From the NCBI GenBank assembly GCA_028015205.1, contig CM051516.1:61942230-62006229 (forward strand): a stretch of 64,000 bases of DNA, in the 5' to 3' direction. This DNA is from Mytilisepta virgata (Eukaryota; Mollusca; Bivalvia; Mytilida; Mytilidae). A model generated the notes under the pieces. That model was not told where the DNA came from and searched no databases. It saw only the letters and a list, made by a program, of their open reading frames with translations. The translations under genes and the position numbers were made by a program. This document shows, one piece after another, positions 49,230 through 59,200 of this stretch. Position 1 is the stretch's first letter; the number at the start of each line of letters is the position of its first letter.

Positions 49230-49820
49230 TCCAATCTGATAGTATCATATTACAACTGGATCAATAAGATGTATAGTCATTATATATACAATTGCAAACA
49301 GGTATTTTGGCAACTTCTACCTGGGGATTCACGAAAATGAAACCGAAAATTCCGGAAAGTAGGGCCAATTAAATTGTCCCAGACCTGGTTTAGTTCCAAA
49401 AATAGATATTACATTTAAATGTTTATAAGTTTAGAAAAAGACGATATTGCATTATTCATGGTATACGTTAACATAACAGAATATTATTTAATTCTTCTTT
49501 ACAAAAGATATATAAATACTATACATGACATACATTAAATGCGCTTAATAATAACTATCTACTGAATGACTGAAAGCGAAAGTGAAAGTTACATACATAT
49601 GATTGACACATTGCGTAATACATATATTTCTTGAAAACGATGTAAACAATAATATCTCAACATAATTTTACAAAAATAGTTTTGCAAGGTTTACGGAAAA
49701 CAATCACATGTCTATACTACATGTACTATATATTAACTAGATAAGTTTATTGCAAATCAAACCCTGACGGGTTGAGCAAATACAAACATTAACATATTAT
49801 ACACAATATATAAAATACCA
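49230..49820. other. 5' flank of the membrane-protein ORF
   Basis: AT-rich. 49740-49800 (TTTATTGCAAATCAAACCCT, GACGGGTTGAGCAAATACAA) looks like the 3' end of a minus-strand LINE, but no coding part is present. Confidence 0.4.
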
Positions 49821-49823
49821 CAG

Positions 49824-50092
49824 GAGTCCGACTTCTGGAAATTTATTTCTTTTTTATTTTATTGCGTTTATTATAAATGTGCTTTACACTATCCACGTCC
49901 TTATACTAAAAAATCCTAGTATAAGGACGTGGATAGTGTGTAGCACATTGATTAACGCATAATTTGCGTTGTTGCAGTGAATATTTATTAAAAAGTATTC
50001 ATGAAATAAGATAACAAAAAAAAAAAAAATAAAATAAAATAAAATAAAATAAAAAAGAAATAAATTTCCAGAAATCGGGCCCCTGTGTAAAA
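49824..50092. mobile_element. MITE-like hairpin element
   Basis: An inner stem of 31 bp (49878-49908 with 49917-49947) differs at only two positions around an 8-base loop; the innermost 23 bp, ending CGTCCTTATACTA, are perfectly paired. Outer arms (CTTCTGGAAATTTATTTC and GAAATAAATTTCCAGAAATC) also pair. Between them is an AAAAT-rich run at about 50020-50055. Confidence 0.7.
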
Positions 50093-50639
50093 TACATAAC
50101 ACAAGATACATGCATAAATAAAATTATTATAGTTCCAAATATGTTTGCACTTGACCAATATGGTATAATGAAAATCTTAAATACGCTAAATATTTAAAAA
50201 AAATAAATAGTAAAATCTGTCAAATAAAAAAAAAGATACTAGACTCAAATGTTAGAATTTTTGTTACCAATTAAGGGCCAAACTAGGGGCAGGGTTTAAA
50301 GAAATAGGATAAATCTGAATATAACTAGCCGCGAATCCAAGGTTTTATATCAAAATGGGGTCGCGAGTATGTCCTTCGACAATTTTTTTTATACTTATAT
50401 GATAGAATTTATGTCCAAGAAATTCATTATAAAATTATGTGAGATGCTTACCCTTCTGGAGCACTTGATGTCACTTCCAGTGCTGTTGCTTTAGTTTCTG
50501 TGCTGTCTTGTTCTGTTTTTTTGTTAGTTTTTTATACCAGTGAATTTTCTATCAGTTTATTATAAATGAAAAGCTACAAACAGTTTGAATATGGACAGAT
50601 GATAAAAAGGACAAACATACCTAAGGAGAAATAAAAAAA

Positions 50640-50935
50640 AAATGTAATCCATTAGACAGACAAACCCAGGAAGACAAATGAACAACTACAAGCACAACAA
50701 ATAAACACAGAAAACTAAAAAGCAGTGAACAACACGAACTTCTATAAAAACCAGGATTGACCCAGGTGATTCGGAAGAGTAAGCAGTTCCTGCTCCGTAT
50801 ACGGCACCCGTCGTGAAGTTCAACAAAGTCAATCCTGTGGAAGTCACAAATCGGTGGAAGCACATGATATTGGAACACTTTAATGGTCAATCAATTCGCG
50901 ATGACGACCGTAAAATTTCCTAAGTGATAACATCA
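50640..50935 (+). repeat. Second dispersed repeat family, copy 2
   Basis: AGACAAATGAACAACTACAA, ACACAGAAAACTAAAAAGCA, AACACGAACTTCTATAAAAA and then GGAAGAGTAAGCAGTTCCTG. The tail at 50880-50935 (GTCAATCAATTCGCGATGAC) matches 4285-4325. Confidence 0.6.
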
Positions 50936-51000
50936 ACTTATCCCTGATAAAACCCTGGTTAAGAAGCTTTTGTGACAGCATTAATCCCCTTTGTCGAAAG

Positions 51001-51925
51001 TCAGGGTAATTCACGCAAGCCCTTGATAAGCTGAGAAACGTAGACGCCATATGCAGACGATGCTGGTATATTGCTAATCAAGAAGGGAAAATTAGCAATA
51101 GGAAAGTTGAAGTCATCACGTTTATCATAACGTTTTGTCTTCAAATGTCCCTCATTGTTTATTTCAAGAAACAAATCCAAATATGAAGCGGACTTTGGTG
51201 TATCTGTACTATCCTTAATTTCAAGCTCACTGGGGTAGATTAGATGTAGAAAGTCTTGGAATTTGTCGTTATTTAACGACAACACGTCATCTATATAATG
51301 AAAAGTGAAATTAAAGGATTGGGCTAGTTTCTTTTTGTTTTCACGTAGTAACCCTTGAATGAAGTCCGCTTCATATGAGTACAGAAACAGATCGGCGAGG
51401 AGAGGAGCACAGTTGGTTCCCATTGGAATGCCGATTGTTTGTTGAAAAATTAGATCTCCAAATTCAACAAATATGTTGTCTATGAGAAAATCTTTGTAAT
51501 TTCATCTTCAGAATACTTTATGTCAGAATCAGAGTGGTTCTTCACGAAATAAGCCTTTTTTTCTATTTGGAACTAGAAATTTATACCTGCGTGTGCCATT
51601 TTTCTTGAAAAAATATTGATGAACTAGTTGCTTTAAGCGATCTTTTAATTGAGAAAGTGGTATGGTAGTGTAGAGTGTAGAGAAATCGAATGTTTTTATG
51701 TTGTTGCATGAAGCAAAAGATTTTGATTTTAGATATTGTAGTAAATTTTTGAAGTTTTTAAGAATCCACATCTGATTGACGCCACTGTTGAAATATGATG
51801 TTTCACAGTAATTCTGAAGGCCCTCTTTAATACATGTCAATATGAATGTTAAAAATCTTCGAAAGAGGTTTTGTAGAGCAATTAGCTAACCCAGCAATGT
51901 CATTTTGTTTAAACGGATTATTATG
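51001..51925 (-). pseudogene. Penelope-like reverse transcriptase remnant
   Basis: Segments read in order IAGLANCSTKPLSKIF, GVNQMWILKNFKNLL, KTFDFSTLYTTIPLSQLKDR, RYKFLV, DNIFVEFG, QQTIGIPMGTNCAPLLADLF, FTFHYIDDVLSLNND and SNIPASSAYGVYVSQLIKGL. The YIDD box and the TLYTTIP and GTNCAPLLADLF phrases match Penelope-type RTs. Frameshifts near 51555 and 51490 and a stop near 51835 break the frame. No GIY-YIG nuclease domain follows, so the copy is also 3'-truncated. Confidence 0.75.
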
Positions 51926-51946
51926 TAATTTATAAGATAGGCTACA

Positions 51947-52549
51947 TTAATCTTCCCAATTTATTTCCATTTGTATTCTATTTTTTCCCTTTTTTTTTTT
52001 GGTTTTTTTTTTGTGGTGGGTCGTCAGTACATGGTTAACCAGATATATATTTTTTTCGACCGCGTATTCCCTGGATTCTTTCAATTTGTAGTCTTCTTCT
52101 TCTCTCAAGCGTTGAGCCTTTGCCCTGATCTTTTGATATATGGGGTCTTTATTCATGTCTTAATGCGAAAACACCAGTCCTAGGTAATGCTTGGTCATTT
52201 CATCTCTGTAGGGTTGGAAGAATATGCTGCCAAGCGTGCCTTGTCGTCATTTGCGTAGCTCGTTTACTTTCTGTTTGTACCCTTGTACTTGAAATGTTCT
52301 GTTCATAATGACGTCCCATGGGGACTGTTCGCATTCCTCATCAGAGTCTTCATTGGATCCGTGGTCAATGCTTTGTTCCGATTCCTCATTATCGGCTTCT
52401 GTGGGGTCAGAGGCTGAATCAGATTCACTGTACTCTGTTGAATCCTCTCCCATATCGTGTGTATTCTTTTCGTGTCGCAATAGTTTGAAGTTTCGCTGGG
52501 ACTGGTATCCAAATATGTCACAGGAGCAGTTTGGGGATGATTTAATCAT
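51947..52549 (-). pseudogene. Degenerate C2H2/acidic-linker ORF of an unknown mobile element
   Basis: 52247-52549 encodes a single C2H2-like finger (CSCDIFGYQSQRNFKLLRHE) and then a Ser/Glu/Asp-rich stretch to DPWDVIMNRTF-like text (here SPWDVIMNRTFQVQG). After two frameshifts and a stop (52155-52250) the frame resumes with RDEMTKHYLGLV and MNKDPIYQKIRAKAQRLREE followed by EDYKLKESREYAVEKN. I recall similar finger-plus-acidic-linker proteins repeated in aquatic invertebrate genomes, but cannot name the family. It is on the same strand as, and directly upstream of, the Penelope-like remnant. Confidence 0.5.
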
Positions 52550-53189
52550 ACTGGCACAGATCTTCCCTCTTGAGATTCGATGTTAGAATCAGCTGCATCC
52601 GTTCTGCGGGTGCTTTATTTGATAAGAGTTTCTTCACGATTGTTTTGCATTAAGCGTCTTTGTGAGATCTTCCAAAATGACGCCAAATTTCCGAGAAATT
52701 ATTTCCCTTTAAAAAAAAAACGGCACACAATTGTCTCTTTTAAAAAACAACTGGAAATTTCATCACTTCCGATTGAGCATGGACACAAACCATTTCCGGT
52801 AACGCAATTTCCTGTGACGTAACTTCCAGTGACTTCCAGCACAACACCTATATACACTAACTATACTACTCAAACATTTGTATGCAATTTTTGCTTTTTT
52901 CAGTTGCATTAGTTTGTGTTTTCTTTCAGTCTGATTGAATTAAAATCTTTGATACAAATTTTGATGCCTAAGATGTGCAGATTTCGTCGATTTAGGACTC
53001 ATCAGTTGTGCTCAAGGCCTAAATGCTAAATTCAGCCCTCAGTTTATCCCGTTCATTTGTCAGGTCTGTGCCAGTATGATTAAATCATCCCCAAACTACT
53101 CCTGTTAATTTGTATGTGTCGCATGTAAGGTCTGAAGCAGTCTTATTAATATACATAAAGAGCAAATCAAAAAACGTAATTCAATGGAC

Positions 53190-53300
53190 AGACAAATGAA
53201 CAACCACAAACACAACAAATAAACACAGAAAACTAAAAAACAACGAACAACACGAACTCCTATAAAAACCATGAGTGAACCCAGCTGCTCCGGATGGATA
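53190..53300 (+). repeat. Second dispersed repeat family, copy 3
   Basis: GACAAATGAACAACCACAAA, ACACAGAAAACTAAAAAACA, AACACGAACTCCTATAAAAA and CCCAGCTGCTCCGGATGG, as in the 50640 copy. Confidence 0.6.
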
Positions 53301-53694
53301 ATTATACGTCAAACTGCTCATGCTTATTTATATGTCTGTCGCGGGCACCGGGAGCAGTTTGAGGGCTGATTTTAATCAGACTGGTTGTATCTAATTATTT
53401 TGGAAATTTACCTCAAATGGGTTTCTGTCTGCAACGAAAAACTAAAAAATGACTTAAAATATAGATTCTTTTAGTCACGACTGATTATTTTCTGATAAGA
53501 AATGCAGATGTTTTTGTTGTCGTTGATTTTCGCTTACAATACATACCATATGAATTCACAACAAACAAATGTTGAGCTTGTGTGTAAAACGTTTCTGAAA
53601 GTTCGATCTGTCATAACTAGTATCCATTATGAAAGCCAACAGTTCTGACAATTAAACGATCACATGCGATTAGTTGTGTACAAACAAACAACAA

Positions 53695-54635
53695 ACAAAT
53701 ACTTTATTGTCATTTACGACGCCCAATAATGAGCTGTACAATTAAATATTAAATCACGATATACACTTGATTAGAATTGATTGATTGATTGGAATGCATG
53801 AAAATATACATGTAGTGATAATAATAACACTGAGCAATAAAATAAAAACGGATCGAAACATCGAACTAATAAGATCAACAGTAATTCCTTATTAGTGCAT
53901 TATCTAAATAATTGATATAACATTGCAATATCTCACAGTCCATTTTGTTTTGTAGTTTTCTGTACAAATAACAACAGCATAAACATTAAATTATATGTAT
54001 ATAAAATTACATCTTTGCGTAAATCTGTAATTGTACTGAAATACAGTATGTTGAAATTATAATCAATTTACCCAAGTGCTCTTGATGGAAGAAGATATTT
54101 TGTTGGACAATTATTTCCTACGCATTGACGTGAACGTGTACCATATAGAATAGATCAGTATAATTTTGTTTAAAGCGGTTACAGTTTCGGTTCTGTAAAT
54201 ATCTTTTTTGACGTGTTGCCGTTAAATTGTATTTACAAAAAACATTATACACACTGTGTGGTGCTTAGTTATAATCAGTCTGGTTAGTTTGATGATAGGT
54301 TTTATATAAAACTCTTGAAAGTATATGCATACTGTCTTTATCTTTTATTCGAAATTAACTTGAGTTGGATAAAAAGTAAATGTAAACAGAGCATTCTATA
54401 AAATGTTAGGTTTATTTATTTAAACCTATTAATCGTTGTGCTTCTGGGTTACGAATATGTTCTTTCATTTATTGCTCTTCTTATCTATTTATACCATACA
54501 AGGACAAGTAAAATAATAAGTTTGGTTCCTGTTACATCAAGATAACAAATAGGGTAGTAGGTAGGGATTTTTTTTAATATACATTTTTTTTAACAAAGAG
54601 TCATAATAGAGAAGTAGTATATGGGGACAGTTCAA
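53695..54635. other. Likely LINE 3' end then AT-rich sequence
   Basis: 53695-53760 (ACAAATACTTTATTGTCATT, GACGCCCAATAATGAGCTGT) resembles a minus-strand LINE 3' end, with a GATT-repeat nearby at 53780-53795. No RT motif was found in the following sequence. Confidence 0.35.
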
Positions 54636-54639
54636 GTCG

Positions 54640-55225
54640 TATTTGAGGAGGTGGAGAGGAGGAGGAGCGATGAGGAGCCGGAAGTGACGTCACCGGAACC
54701 GGAAATGACGTCACAGGAAGTGACGTGACCGGAACCGGAAGTCACGTGACCGGAACCGGAAGTACCGGAAGTAGATTGCGCTCATGCGCAACCGGAAGTA
54801 GTTGATTTTCCCGCCATTTCTTTACGGAAGTGACGCAAGTCACGTGCTAGGACCCGGATGTGTCGTCTGCACATGCGTAGGCGGAACCGGAAGTACCGGA
54901 AGTGGTTTGCGCGCATGCGCAACCGGAAGTAGTGGGTTTTCCCCATGATTTGTTTACGGAAGTGACGTAAGTCACGTGCTACGACCCGGATGTGTGGTCT
55001 GCGCATGCGTAGGCGGAACCGGAAGTACTGGAAGTGGTTTGCGCGCATGCGCAACCGGAAGTAGTGGGTTTTCCCATGATTTATTTACGGAAGTGACGCA
55101 AGTCACGTGCCAGGACCAGGACATATGGTTTGCGCATGTTCAGGCGGAAGCGGAAGTACCCGGAAGTCAGGCGCATGCGCAACCGGAAGTAGTGGTTTTC
55201 TACATTGACGGAAGTCCAAAATGAG
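54640..55225 (+). promoter_or_regulatory. CpG-rich upstream array of ETS, CRE, NRF1-like and E-box sites, ~131-bp tandem units
   Basis: AACCGGAAGTAG recurs at 54790, 54921, 55053 and 55181 (spacing 131, 132, 128). Each unit carries several CCGGAAGT sites (ETS), CACGTG (54841, 54973, 55104; also 54743), a CRE-like TGACGCAA/TGACGTAA, and GCGCATGCGC (54912, 55044, 55171), an NRF1-type palindrome. Perfect TGACGTCA sites lie at 54685-54692 and 54706-54713. The block is strongly GC- and CpG-rich in an AT-rich locus and ends about 1 kb before the polymerase gene. I infer an enhancer or distal promoter for that gene. Site identities rest on consensus only. Confidence 0.7.
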
Positions 55226-55229
55226 CTCC

Positions 55230-55345
55230 TCCAAGGGGAGATAAATGGGGAGATAACTTTTCCAGGATTCTCCTCCTCCAACAAAGGGGAGGTAATTTTC
55301 CAGGATTTTTCTCCTACAACAATACAAGGGGGGAGATAATTTTTC
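55230..55345 (+). promoter_or_regulatory. Cluster of GGGGAGATAA motifs
   Basis: AAGGGGAGATAAATGGGGAG, ATAACTTTTCCAGGATTCTC, AAAGGGGAGGTAAT and GGGGGGAGATAAT lie within 115 bp. The reverse form (TTATCTCCCCTT) recurs in the palindrome arms downstream of the polymerase gene at about 61376 and 61490. The core fits a GATA-type site; function unknown. Confidence 0.4.
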
Positions 55346-55700
55346 CTTTCTTCTATATATTTACTTTTTAACTTAAAACTTAATTCTTTTTATTTTTCTA
55401 ATTTTTTTTATCTTCTGTTTTATTATTTTATAATTTTTCTTCTTTTTTATTTTTTTTTCTTTAAATTTTTTTATTTTTTCTTTTTTTTTTCTTTTTTTTT
55501 GTTATCATTATTTAATTTTTATTATCTAATTTAAATTTTTTTTTATATTTACATAATTTAATTTTTTTTCTTTTAAATTTTTTTCTTTTAAATTTTTTCT
55601 TTTTCTAATTTTTTTTATATATTTAAATAATTTAATTTTTTTTCTTTTAAATTTTTTTCTTTTTCTAATTTTTCTTAATTTTTTTTTTAACAGGTAATAT
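55340..55700 (+). repeat. T-rich low-complexity tract
   Basis: About 360 bp dominated by T runs with (A)TTTAAATTTTTTTCTTT-type phrases repeated. No coding potential. It separates the GC-rich array from the promoter-proximal region. Confidence 0.85.
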
Positions 55701-55754
55701 ATTTTTCATTAAGTTTAATTATTCTGAAGTATTTTCTGAAGTATTCGGACGTCT

Positions 55755-55875
55755 TTGGAACCATTAAGTAAACAATTTCTAACTATTTTACTTATTCTTG
55801 GGATTTTCTGGTTTTTGGAACCATTTAGTAAAAATTTTCTAATTATTTTAATAATTCTTGGGATTTTCTGAAGAA
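55755..55875 (+). repeat. Short tandem duplication upstream of the polymerase promoter
   Basis: GGAACCATTAAGTAAACAAT...TTCTTGGGATTTTCTG and GGAACCATTTAGTAAAAATT...TTCTTGGGATTTTCTG lie head to tail, ~60 bp each. Confidence 0.65.
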
Positions 55876-56050
55876 TTCAGTAGTATTTCCAGGCTTTCGC
55901 CTATATTCGGTTGTTTTCGCCAACATTCGGAACCATTTAGACGTCTTCGGACCAATTTTTCACTCTTCGTGAATGTTCGGCCATTTCCGGAGGGGGTGCT
56001 CACTTACAGGTCCGCGTTCGTGGAGGCATCCATGTTGGATCCCGTTAATG

Positions 56051-56211
56051 TGACGTCATGGAAATTTCCATTAGAAAACGGATTGAAACATGTCGGGGAA
56101 CGCGGCCGTGAGCGAAGACACCTTGGGTGCTCTCTTTTACGTCCGCGTTCTGGCTATATATACAGTGCAGAACCTCTCATTTCGTCTTGAACCTTTGATA
56201 AGGTAACGACC
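56051..56211 (+). promoter_or_regulatory. Core promoter of the polymerase gene: CRE, kappaB-like site, TATA box
   Basis: TGACGTCA (56051-56058) is followed after one base by GGAAATTTCC (56060-56069), which fits the NF-kappaB consensus. TATATATA (56155-56162) lies 50 bp before the ATG at 56212, which would place the start of transcription near 56185-56195 and give a very short leader. The ATG context is ACCATGT. Sites are inferred from consensus. Confidence 0.6.
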
Positions 56212-59200
56212 ATGTTCTCTTGTGAGAAGTGCGGTAAGACCTTTACCGAGAAGAGAAACCTGCTTCGCCACCAGAAGACCCATGCTGCCTCGTCCCAGAC
56301 GTATTCCTGCCAGGTATGTGGAAAAGAGTTTGCCAGGGCCGACAACCGGAAACGCCACCAGGAGTCCCACCAGCAGATTGAGCCTGGAAAGCCAGATCCA
56401 GTCCAGTCCCTTGCCTGCCAGGTATGTGGAAAGGAATTTGCCAGGCCAGATGCCAGGAAGCGTCACGAAGCTACCCACCAGCAGAGTGAGCCTGGAAAGC
56501 CAGATCCAGTCCAGTCCTTTGCCTGCCAGGTATGTGGAAAGGAGTTTGCCAGGGCCGACAACCGGAATCGCCACCAGGAGTCCCACCAGTACACCCTGAC
56601 GTGTCCAGACTGTGGGCAGTACTTCAACAGATTGGACAACCTTGCTCGCCACAGATTGTTGCATACAAAGCCAGATGCCAAGCCCAGGATGAAGAAACCA
56701 GTCAAGAGACCAGCCTCGCCACTACCTGGCCCCAGTGCAAAAAGACGCAGGACAGTGTCGCCACCTGAGAGTCCAGCCAGTCCATCTCAACCAGACGTTT
56801 TACCAGAAGATCCCGATACCAGGGTTTTGTACCTGAGACACTGGCAGTCCATCCGGACAGAAGAAAATACCGGCAACCGTGTCCAGGATCGGTTCAACTT
56901 TACGTTGAACGAGATTACAACCGCCACCTTTTCTGACATGGTTCGCCACATTTTCGAACTCCAGACCACGGCCTTCAAGATCAACGTGTCGTTTGGATTT
57001 GTACTGAGGAACGTAGAGACCGGAGAACTAAGATACTTCCATTCCAGCCAGAACAACGCCAGATTTTTCGATGTACCACACCTGATTAGAAATGAAGAAG
57101 ACCTAGAAAAGTTTTTGGAAGAATTGAGCCGTCACGACATTTTGGAGTTTATCCGGCAGCAGAGACCCGACACCAAGTGGGTAGTGCATTTACTGACAAA
57201 TGCCACGTTCTATGTCAACAAGTTGGTGGAACACCCTATAGGAGCCAGAGTCGTGTTACCAGACTTCATTTTGAAAAACCGTGGTGTCGTCGCACTGGTT
57301 GCTGGATCCAATGGGCCATATGATGACAACCTGTGTTTTTTCCGGTGTTTGGCCGTCCACCGTGGAGCTCCCGTGAAAGACGTAGAAGTACCTGCCAAGA
57401 CTTACCATCGACAATATTTGGAGAAGACAGAAATGTCCGGCTGTGATTTCAAAGGTATTTGTTTAGACGATTTGGCGTACATCGAACCACTGTTCCAACT
57501 AAACATCTGTGTGTACGATTTGCAAGAGACAGAAGATGGCGATATAGCGGCGAGATTGGTACGACGTTCTCCCTACAGTTTCCAGGACACCATGAACCTG
57601 AATTTGTACGACAACCATTTCAGTTATGTCAGCGACATGGAGAAATACAGTCACAGTTACCTATGTTCCAAATGTGACCAGTTGTGGAAGCATGTAGGGC
57701 ACTTACACAGACACGAGAGAACCTGCACCGGTGACGTCCTGTACAAATATCCCGGCGGCGTGTACCATACACCACAGACCGTGTTTGAACGTTTGGAGGA
57801 CGAAGGAATCCAAGTCCCGGTAGAAGCCAGATATTACCTTTACAGAGCCACTTACGATATAGAGGCGATGCTTCAACCCACAGACAAACCAAGGTCGGAT
57901 AAATTGGAATGGACCAGCCAGCACGTTTTGCTCAGCGTCTCCGTGTGTTCCAACGTACCGGAGTTTACAGAGCCAGTTTGTTTCGTGTCGGAAGGCGATA
58001 GCAGTGAAACCGTGGATTCTTGTTTGATCCATTTGACAGAAATCAGTGACAAAGCCTTTCGCTTACTGATGCCCAGGTATGCTGGTGTCTTTGAAGAGAT
58101 CCAAGAGAGACTGGACAGGGACCTGGAAGAATACCAAGACGACGAAGTGCGAGAACGCCAGGAAAAGAAACATCACCTGTACAAGTTAAAGCAGCAACTG
58201 GAACGACATCTCCAAGAATTACCCGTGATTGGCTTCAACACCGGGAAATACGACGTGAACGCCATGAAGATAGATTTCTTCACTCGTCTGGTGGAAAGTC
58301 ACAAGATAAAGTATACCGTGAAACGCAACAACAATTTCATGTGCATCAAGACGGAGAAGTTGAAATTTTTGGACATCACCAACTACCTGGCTCCCGGATT
58401 TAGTTACTCCCAGTTTCTGAAAGCCTACGGCTGTACGGAAGAGAAAGGGTTTTTTCCATACGAGTGGATGACCGGTTTAGACAAGTTGGCAGTGACGGAG
58501 TTACCACCACACCAGGCGTTTTTCAGTACGCTGAAAAACGAGAACATTGCACCAGAAGAGTACCAGCTGTGTCGGGAAGTCTGGCAGGAAAAGAACATGA
58601 AGAACATGAAAGAGTTTCTGATATGGTACAACAACAAAGATGTGGAGCCCATGCTGGAAGCCATCGAGAAGATGTTTGTATATTACAAAGGATTGAATGT
58701 GGACATGTTTAAACACGGCATCAGCGTACCGGGACTTACATTGAAAACCATGTTCGATGGTCTGACCGATTATTTCACCGTCCCGGACGAGAAGAATAAA
58801 GATCTGTACGAGTTGTACAAAGACAACATAGTGGGTGGACCCAGCATCGTCTTCCACAGATACCACGAGAAAGACCAGACCTTCATTCGTCCTGCAGAAT
58901 ACCAAGACCCAAAACCGTGCAAGAAGATCTACGGTGTGGACGCCAACGCCTTGTATTTGTGGAGCATCATGCAGGATATGCCAACGGGTCACTTCGTCCG
59001 TCGCAAGAGCGAGGACGATTTTAAAAGACAGACACCTCGAAGGTACGAACGAATGGCTATCGAGTGGTTGGAATGGGAAGCCAAGGAGACAGGACACCAC
59101 ATACATCACCAGGGGAACGATACGGAAAAACTGATCGGACGTCGGCGCCTTCCCGTGGATGGTTACTGTAAAGCTACTAATACAGTTTACGAGTTCCAGG

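Noticed and set aside
52308..52586. Plus-strand 92-aa Ser-rich ORF
   Set aside because: It is the complement of the acidic stretch of the minus-strand finger ORF.
54782..55054. Arg-rich minus-strand ORF in the promoter array
   Set aside because: A by-product of the ~131-bp CpG-rich repeat; composition follows the binding-site words.
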